Assembly: GCA_937967755.1 (NCBI GenBank)
Contig: CALBTA010000358.1
Coordinates: 1 to 5,905, forward strand
Length of the DNA: 5,905 nt
Direction of reading: 5' to 3'
Origin: an uncultured Planctomycetaceae bacterium
GTDB taxonomy: Bacteria; Planctomycetota; Planctomycetia; Pirellulales; Pirellulaceae
Position 1 is the stretch's first letter. Every line of letters starts with the position of its first letter. This document shows, piece by piece, positions 5,580 through 5,905 of this stretch. Under the pieces are notes generated by a model, which was given only the letters and a program-made list of their open reading frames with translations, was not told where the DNA came from and searched no databases. The position numbers and the translations under genes were made by a program.

Positions 5580-5905
5580 GTGAACACACTTCCGCGGCAG
5601 CGCATTGATTTGACGGATGTTGAATATCGCGCTCGGCCTTTTGAGTCGTTTGGGCGGCTTCGGGAGTTGGGGCCGTTGGTGCCGGCAAGGCTGCCGTTGA
5701 TTGGGAAGTTGTGGCTGGTCACGACGTATCCGGCTGTCGATCAGGTGCTGAAGAACGACCAGCAGTTTTGCCGCGACCCGAAGAACGCGGGCAAAACCTA
5801 TCGCTGGATGCTGATGTTTCAACTGCTGCTGCCCGGAATATTTCGGCGGCTTTCGCAGAACATGATCGGAATGGACGAGCCGGATCACCGCCGGTTGCGC
5901 TCGCT
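5580..5905 (+). CDS. Cytochrome P450, N-terminal part (runs off window)
   Basis: A GTG at 5580 opens a frame that stays open to the window end, giving 108 complete codons. The protein has the P450 N-terminal layout: RPFESFGRLRELGPLVPARL (19-38), a beta-1 sheet region reading LWLVTTYPAVDQVLKN (44-59), the B-helix region FCRDP (63-67), and the C-helix signature MDEPDHRRLRS (98-108). H103 and R107 match the residues that contact the haem propionates. The oxygen-activating I-helix and the haem-ligand cysteine lie outside the window. There is no N-terminal membrane anchor, as expected of a soluble bacterial P450. An in-frame TGA at 5574-5576 makes GTG 5580 the first possible start. The ATG at 5573 is in a frame that stops after 11 codons. 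No strong ribosome binding site is visible, and the gene starts 12 bp after the Uma2 stop, so translational coupling is likely. The substrate cannot be told. Confidence 0.85.
   Translation, partial: MNTLPRQRIDLTDVEYRARPFESFGRLRELGPLVPARLPLIGKLWLVTTYPAVDQVLKNDQQFCRDPKNAGKTYRWMLMFQLLLPGIFRRLSQNMIGMDEPDHRRLRS

Noticed and set aside
5573..5608. ATG at 5573 as the P450 start
   Set aside because: Its frame stops after 11 codons (TGA at 5606-5608). The P450 motifs are all in the GTG 5580 frame.
1..5905. CRISPR arrays, tRNA or rRNA genes, complete insertion sequences
   Set aside because: No regularly spaced repeats, no cloverleaf-like or rRNA-like segments, and no transposase coding sequence were seen on either strand.

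Overview
The window looks like a chromosomal segment from a Planctomycetes bacterium, probably of the Pirellulales type. The main reason is the GyrA protein. Around its catalytic tyrosine it reads [19 protein letters not shown] rather than the proteobacterial GSIDGDSAAAMRYTEIR form, and I associate that version with planctomycetes. Moderately high GC, a TTG start and a DUF433/DUF5615 pair fit this. The assignment rests on recalled family patterns, not a search.

Layout, left to right. Bases 2-40 hold a REP-like imperfect palindrome with a GTAG tetranucleotide at its foot. A good sigma70-type promoter (125-153) then drives a two-gene cassette: a DUF433 protein (160-489, likely antitoxin) and a DUF5615 PIN-like protein (492-833, likely toxin), 2 bp apart. 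Facing it, 19 bp away on the minus strand, is an HNH nuclease (853-1710) with an unrecognised N-terminal domain. Its start is placed at a GGAGGG ribosome binding site, downstream of a possible promoter that encloses an inverted repeat. The intergenic region that follows ends in a structured leader for gyrA (two hairpins plus an 18-codon candidate leader peptide). gyrA (2091-4859, TTG start) encodes a full-length 922-residue DNA gyrase subunit A. A TTGATC-N18-TATAAT promoter directly behind gyrA serves a Uma2-family PD-(D/E)XK protein (4947-5567). Twelve bases after it begins a cytochrome P450 (5580 onward, GTG start) that runs off the window.

How the parts relate. gyrA is the only housekeeping gene, and no gyrB is present. 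The left third is accessory DNA: a toxin-antitoxin pair and an HNH nuclease beside a REP-like element, which resembles a small defence or stress islet next to an essential gene. Uma2 and the P450 may share a transcript, but nothing in the sequence shows a functional link. The points most worth following up are the gyrA leader architecture, the natural substitutions at the GyrA quinolone-binding positions, the paired GyrA-boxes, and the N-terminal domain of the HNH protein.
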